A DNA stretch of 8,872 nucleotides from DASYAN01 sp036501345 (GTDB lineage Bacteria; Chloroflexota; Ktedonobacteria; Ktedonobacterales; Ktedonobacteraceae), in assembly GCA_036501345.1 (NCBI GenBank), contig DASYAN010000418.1:1-8872 (forward strand), read 5' to 3'. Positions 6,878 to 8,872 of this stretch are shown in pieces. Numbering within the stretch: position 1 is the stretch's first letter; each line of letters starts with the position of its first letter. The position numbers and the translations under genes are program-made. A model generated the notes under the pieces. The model was not told the DNA's origin. It was given only the letters and a program-made list of their open reading frames with translations, and did not search any database.

Positions 6878-7432
6878 TTAGCTACTAGAATTACCATTGC
6901 AGGTATCTTGAGATAGGGTGGGACGAGCAACCAGATAAACATCCATAATAACGACATTGGGTGCTTTAGAAGGATCAAAGAGAGGATCGAAGTAGGAGGT
7001 TGCACGAAAAATCTCTTCCTTGTTTCCAAGATCTCTTATCACATCATATACTCTACTTGCAAGCTGCCTTCCTCTGTCAAAATTGCCATCGCTAGCCCCT
7101 CCATAAGCAATAATAATGCCTACCTTACGATTTTTGAGGAAAGAGATCTGGTTGATCTTAGGTTCAAGCTGATTAATGGCGGAGCCTTGATCACTAAGAA
7201 AGCTAGAGAGATTATCAACAGTCAGCGGAATCGGACAGTAGTTATATTCCAAGATACGGTCCATAGAAGTCGGAGTAGGGGTAACAGCCGGTGTGAGCTT
7301 GGGTCTAGGAGGCAAAGCTACGGTGTTGGAAACCAGAAAGAGCATACCTAGTGCCAGCAACAGATCAGCAAAGAGCCAACCTGCAGTCAATCCGAGAGTT
7401 GTTTCATAACGTTGCCGAGATTGTCTACTCAT
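6878..7432 (-). CDS. MotB/OmpA-like single-helix membrane protein, function unknown
   Basis: The 184 residues fall into four parts: a basic tail (1-10), one membrane helix (about 14-35), a Pro/Thr-rich linker (about 41-56) and a C-terminal domain (about 57-170). The helix contains GWLFADLLLALGMLFLVSN, with Asp23 placed as in the MotB helix (AYADFMTAMMAFFLV in E. coli MotB, from memory). That Asp carries ions in MotB. The C-terminal part has IIIAYGGASDGNFDRGRQLA and a following amphipathic helix, a divergent version of the OmpA-like peptidoglycan-binding fold. The usual NxxLSxxRA motif is only partly kept. The start ATG overlaps the stop of the upstream gene in ATGA, so the two are translationally coupled and probably act as one complex. 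Family-level similarity is inferred by eye, and the role is unknown. Confidence 0.75.
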   Translation of the reverse strand: MSRQSRQRYETTLGLTAGWLFADLLLALGMLFLVSNTVALPPRPKLTPAVTPTPTSMDRILEYNYCPIPLTVDNLSSFLSDQGSAINQLEPKINQISFLKNRKVGIIIAYGGASDGNFDRGRQLASRVYDVIRDLGNKEEIFRATSYFDPLFDPSKAPNVVIMDVYLVARPTLSQDTCNGNSSS

Positions 7433-8658
7433 ATAGCCAAGCCTCGTCCCTGGGGCTGCTTCTTTCTCAAAAAGCCAAAGAGTTTTTTACGTTCTAAAGA
7501 AGAAAGGTCCACTGATACTCTATCGAGTTTATGTGCAGTTGATTGAAGCGAAGTGCTAGTCTGCCCTAGAGCCTGAGTAACATTACTTACACACGTGATC
7601 ATTTGGTTCAAAATGTTGCTCATAGCGCCAATCTGCTTGGTTTCAATATCAACCTGCTGACTTGCTTTGTCAACATTCTGAGTCATTATTGCAATAGTGG
7701 AGCGCATCTCATTACCGAGATGGCTAGTGAGGTCTTCAACTGCAGTTGTTGCAGTCACCATATTGGTTGTTGCAGTGCTCATATTTCCTGCTGCTGTACT
7801 GATATTTCCTGCAATGGCAGAGATCTGTACTAGTACATCCTGCTGGGTATTATTGAGTGTGGCTATTTGAATACCAATGGATTCACCAATAGTCATGTAT
7901 CTATCCGCATTGTCTGTAAGTGTTCTTGAGACCACTACTAGACCCTGGCTGGCTTGGGCAACTTCCTGGCTAGCATTGGTAAGATCATTCAAACGGCCTT
8001 GATAGTTTCCAAGCTCTTTTTGCAAGGCTGCCATATCTTGTTTAAAGGTCTGTATTAAAGGTTTCACTTGTTGATCGAACAGTTCGTTCACCCTAGTGTT
8101 GACATTGACAATTGCTTGCTGAGATGCAACGTGGCTCTGGGTAATAGACTGTTCAGAGGTCATAATGATCTTCTCAACAGATTGCAGACAACATTCAGCA
8201 ATCTGTTGGGTACATTGCTGGGCATTTGCCATTGCAACTTTATTAATTTCGACAGTTTTAGATGCCGTCTCTTTGACTTCCGCCGTGGCGCTATCAACTA
8301 CTTTCTTGAGTGCATCAGTGGCACCATCGATGACTTTTCTTACCGAGTCGATCACCCGGTTGATATCTGGTGCCTGCGTGATATAAGCAACACTATCATT
8401 AGCAATACATTGTATCAGCTCATCGAGTATGCTTTGCAATTCTTGGACGAATTTTTCAGCGATATTGTGTATATGGCGCTCAAACCATTGATTTGCGAAA
8501 ATTGACAGTAGATACAGGAGCAGAAGAGAAATTGTAATATTTGCAGCCATAGTAAAAGTGAACGGGGTTGTGCTATGGAATCCCTCTTGCCACTGCTGCA
8601 AGAATGGGACGGTATTGTCTTCAGGATGCAGCCTCCAGTTATGTTGGTACTCGTCCAC
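7429..8658 (-). CDS. Coiled-coil membrane protein, probably the 3' part of a larger interrupted gene
   Basis: As an independent frame this gives 409 residues from a GTG at 8658, with no convincing ribosome binding site. Residues 3-27 (DEYQHNWRLHPEDNTVPFL to QQWQEGF) would lie outside the membrane, and about 36-57 form a membrane helix. Nearly all the rest (about 60-390) is a long helical, coiled-coil-like region rich in Gln, Thr, Ser and Ala. It includes tandem heptads at 284-304 and a basic tail (ERKKLFGFLRKK). The layout recalls chemoreceptor signalling rods or the tail of ZorA-like proteins, without a motif that proves either. Upstream, the same frame is open to a TGA at 8679-8677 and then on to the window edge. 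The true gene probably starts outside the window. The next gene overlaps by 4 bases. Confidence 0.75.
   Translation of the reverse strand: MDEYQHNWRLHPEDNTVPFLQQWQEGFHSTTPFTFTMAANITISLLLLYLLSIFANQWFERHIHNIAEKFVQELQSILDELIQCIANDSVAYITQAPDINRVIDSVRKVIDGATDALKKVVDSATAEVKETASKTVEINKVAMANAQQCTQQIAECCLQSVEKIIMTSEQSITQSHVASQQAIVNVNTRVNELFDQQVKPLIQTFKQDMAALQKELGNYQGRLNDLTNASQEVAQASQGLVVVSRTLTDNADRYMTIGESIGIQIATLNNTQQDVLVQISAIAGNISTAAGNMSTATTNMVTATTAVEDLTSHLGNEMRSTIAIMTQNVDKASQQVDIETKQIGAMSNILNQMITCVSNVTQALGQTSTSLQSTAHKLDRVSVDLSSLERKKLFGFLRKKQPQGRGLAI
7747..7809 (-). repeat. Tandem 21-base repeat encoding three heptads
   Basis: Residues 284-304 of the coiled-coil protein read GNISTAA, GNMSTAT and TNMVTAT. 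These are three successive seven-residue units encoded by 21-base tandem copies, with a degenerate unit on each side. The register fits a coiled coil, so the repeat is part of the protein and not a mobile or CRISPR repeat. Confidence 0.6.
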
Positions 8659-8676
8659 TGCATGGCCTAGGGCTAC

Positions 8677-8679
8677 TCA
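8677..8679 (-). other. In-frame TGA splitting a putative transmembrane helix
   Basis: Upstream codons read FFSLAPLIAT, then TGA, then VALGHAVDEYQ in the same frame, leading into the coiled-coil protein. Replacing TGA by a Trp codon (TGG, one base away) yields one smooth membrane helix followed by the external segment. The stop may be a nonsense mutation, a sequencing error, or a read-through site. Confidence 0.6.
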
Positions 8680-8872
8680 GGTAGCGATCAATGGAGCTAA
8701 GCTGAAGAATATACGGAAGAAGTATATGACCTGCGCTAGTTTTCTGTGTGTCTGGTGCTCCTCAATCTCTAACAGAAACGTATTTGGATCAATCCAAAGA
8801 TAAGCACTATTAGGGGTCAGTTGGTCATATTGATCACAAATAATTGCTAACCGCTGTGCTCCTTTATTTGCA
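8677..8872 (-). CDS. Partial frame at the right edge, probably the N-terminal part of the interrupted coiled-coil membrane gene
   Basis: Reading the minus strand from 8871, 64 codons are open to the TGA at 8679-8677; the start lies outside the window. The visible peptide begins ANKGAQRLAIICDQYDQL. It is soluble up to about residue 45 (including AYLWIDPNTFLLEIEEH) and turns hydrophobic at about 47-64 (QVIYFFRIFFSLAPLIAT). A membrane helix that ends abruptly at the stop is unusual for a complete protein. The frame matches that of the downstream coiled-coil gene, whose GTG start is only 18 bases past the TGA. I infer that both pieces were one gene, now either a pseudogene or read through. A separate small gene ending here is the alternative. 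Confidence 0.6.
   Translation of the reverse strand, partial: ANKGAQRLAIICDQYDQLTPNSAYLWIDPNTFLLEIEEHQTHRKLAQVIYFFRIFFSLAPLIAT

Noticed and set aside
7741..7860. Evenly spaced repeats suggesting a small CRISPR-like array
   Set aside because: The period is 21 bases with no unique spacers and the units encode heptads in frame.
8068..8505. A 145-codon open frame on the plus strand, antisense to the coiled-coil gene
   Set aside because: It lies wholly opposite a better gene, has odd Cys/Phe/Leu-rich composition and no ribosome binding site, and looks like a frame shadow.
8415..8663. An 82-codon minus-strand frame starting at ATG 8663, five bases before the GTG of the coiled-coil gene
   Set aside because: It is in a different frame from the coiled-coil protein, is low in recognisable structure, and has no ribosome binding site.

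Overview
The window carries two convergent gene groups separated by about 200 bases. Base composition is near balanced. The first is a classical five-gene peptide ABC importer. The second is a small set of envelope genes of unknown function. The source looks like a free-living bacterium with a lipoprotein substrate-binding protein, so a Gram-positive or monoderm-like cell plan. My best guess is a Ktedonobacteria-type Chloroflexota. That rests on overall gene style and modular intergenic palindromes that I associate with such genomes. It is inference and was not tested by any search.

Plus strand, 27-6053: a lipoprotein solute-binding protein (27-1766), two membrane permeases (1866-2825 and 2847-3944) and two ATPases (3961-4938 and 5052-6053). 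They lie in the canonical Opp/Dpp order A-B-C-D-F. The binding protein captures a peptide or similar solute outside the cell, the permeases form the channel, and the ATPases drive import. The promoter must lie left of the window. Two of the larger gaps (1767-1865 and 4939-5051) hold copies of one palindromic element. In the first gap it forms a long imperfect hairpin that ends exactly where the ribosome binding site of the next gene begins.

Convergent gap, 6054-6250: a 181-base segment bounded by 25-base inverted repeats (22 of 25 identical) fills almost the whole gap. It looks like a miniature inverted-repeat element or a very large hairpin.

Minus strand, 8872 down to 6251: a long coiled-coil membrane protein (8658-7429), a MotB/OmpA-like membrane protein that overlaps it by 4 bases (7432-6878), and a four-helix membrane protein with a Q/N-rich head (6802-6251). 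The first of these seems to be only the 3' part of a larger gene. An open frame enters from the right edge and stays open, in the same frame, to a single TGA at 8679-8677. That TGA lies inside what would be one continuous transmembrane helix. The MotB-like protein has an Asp in its membrane helix in a MotB-like context, followed by a Pro/Thr linker and an OmpA-like domain. Together the pair resembles an ion-driven stator or signal-transducing envelope complex, with ZorAB and MotAB as remote analogues. This is the most interesting part of the window, and its function is not established.
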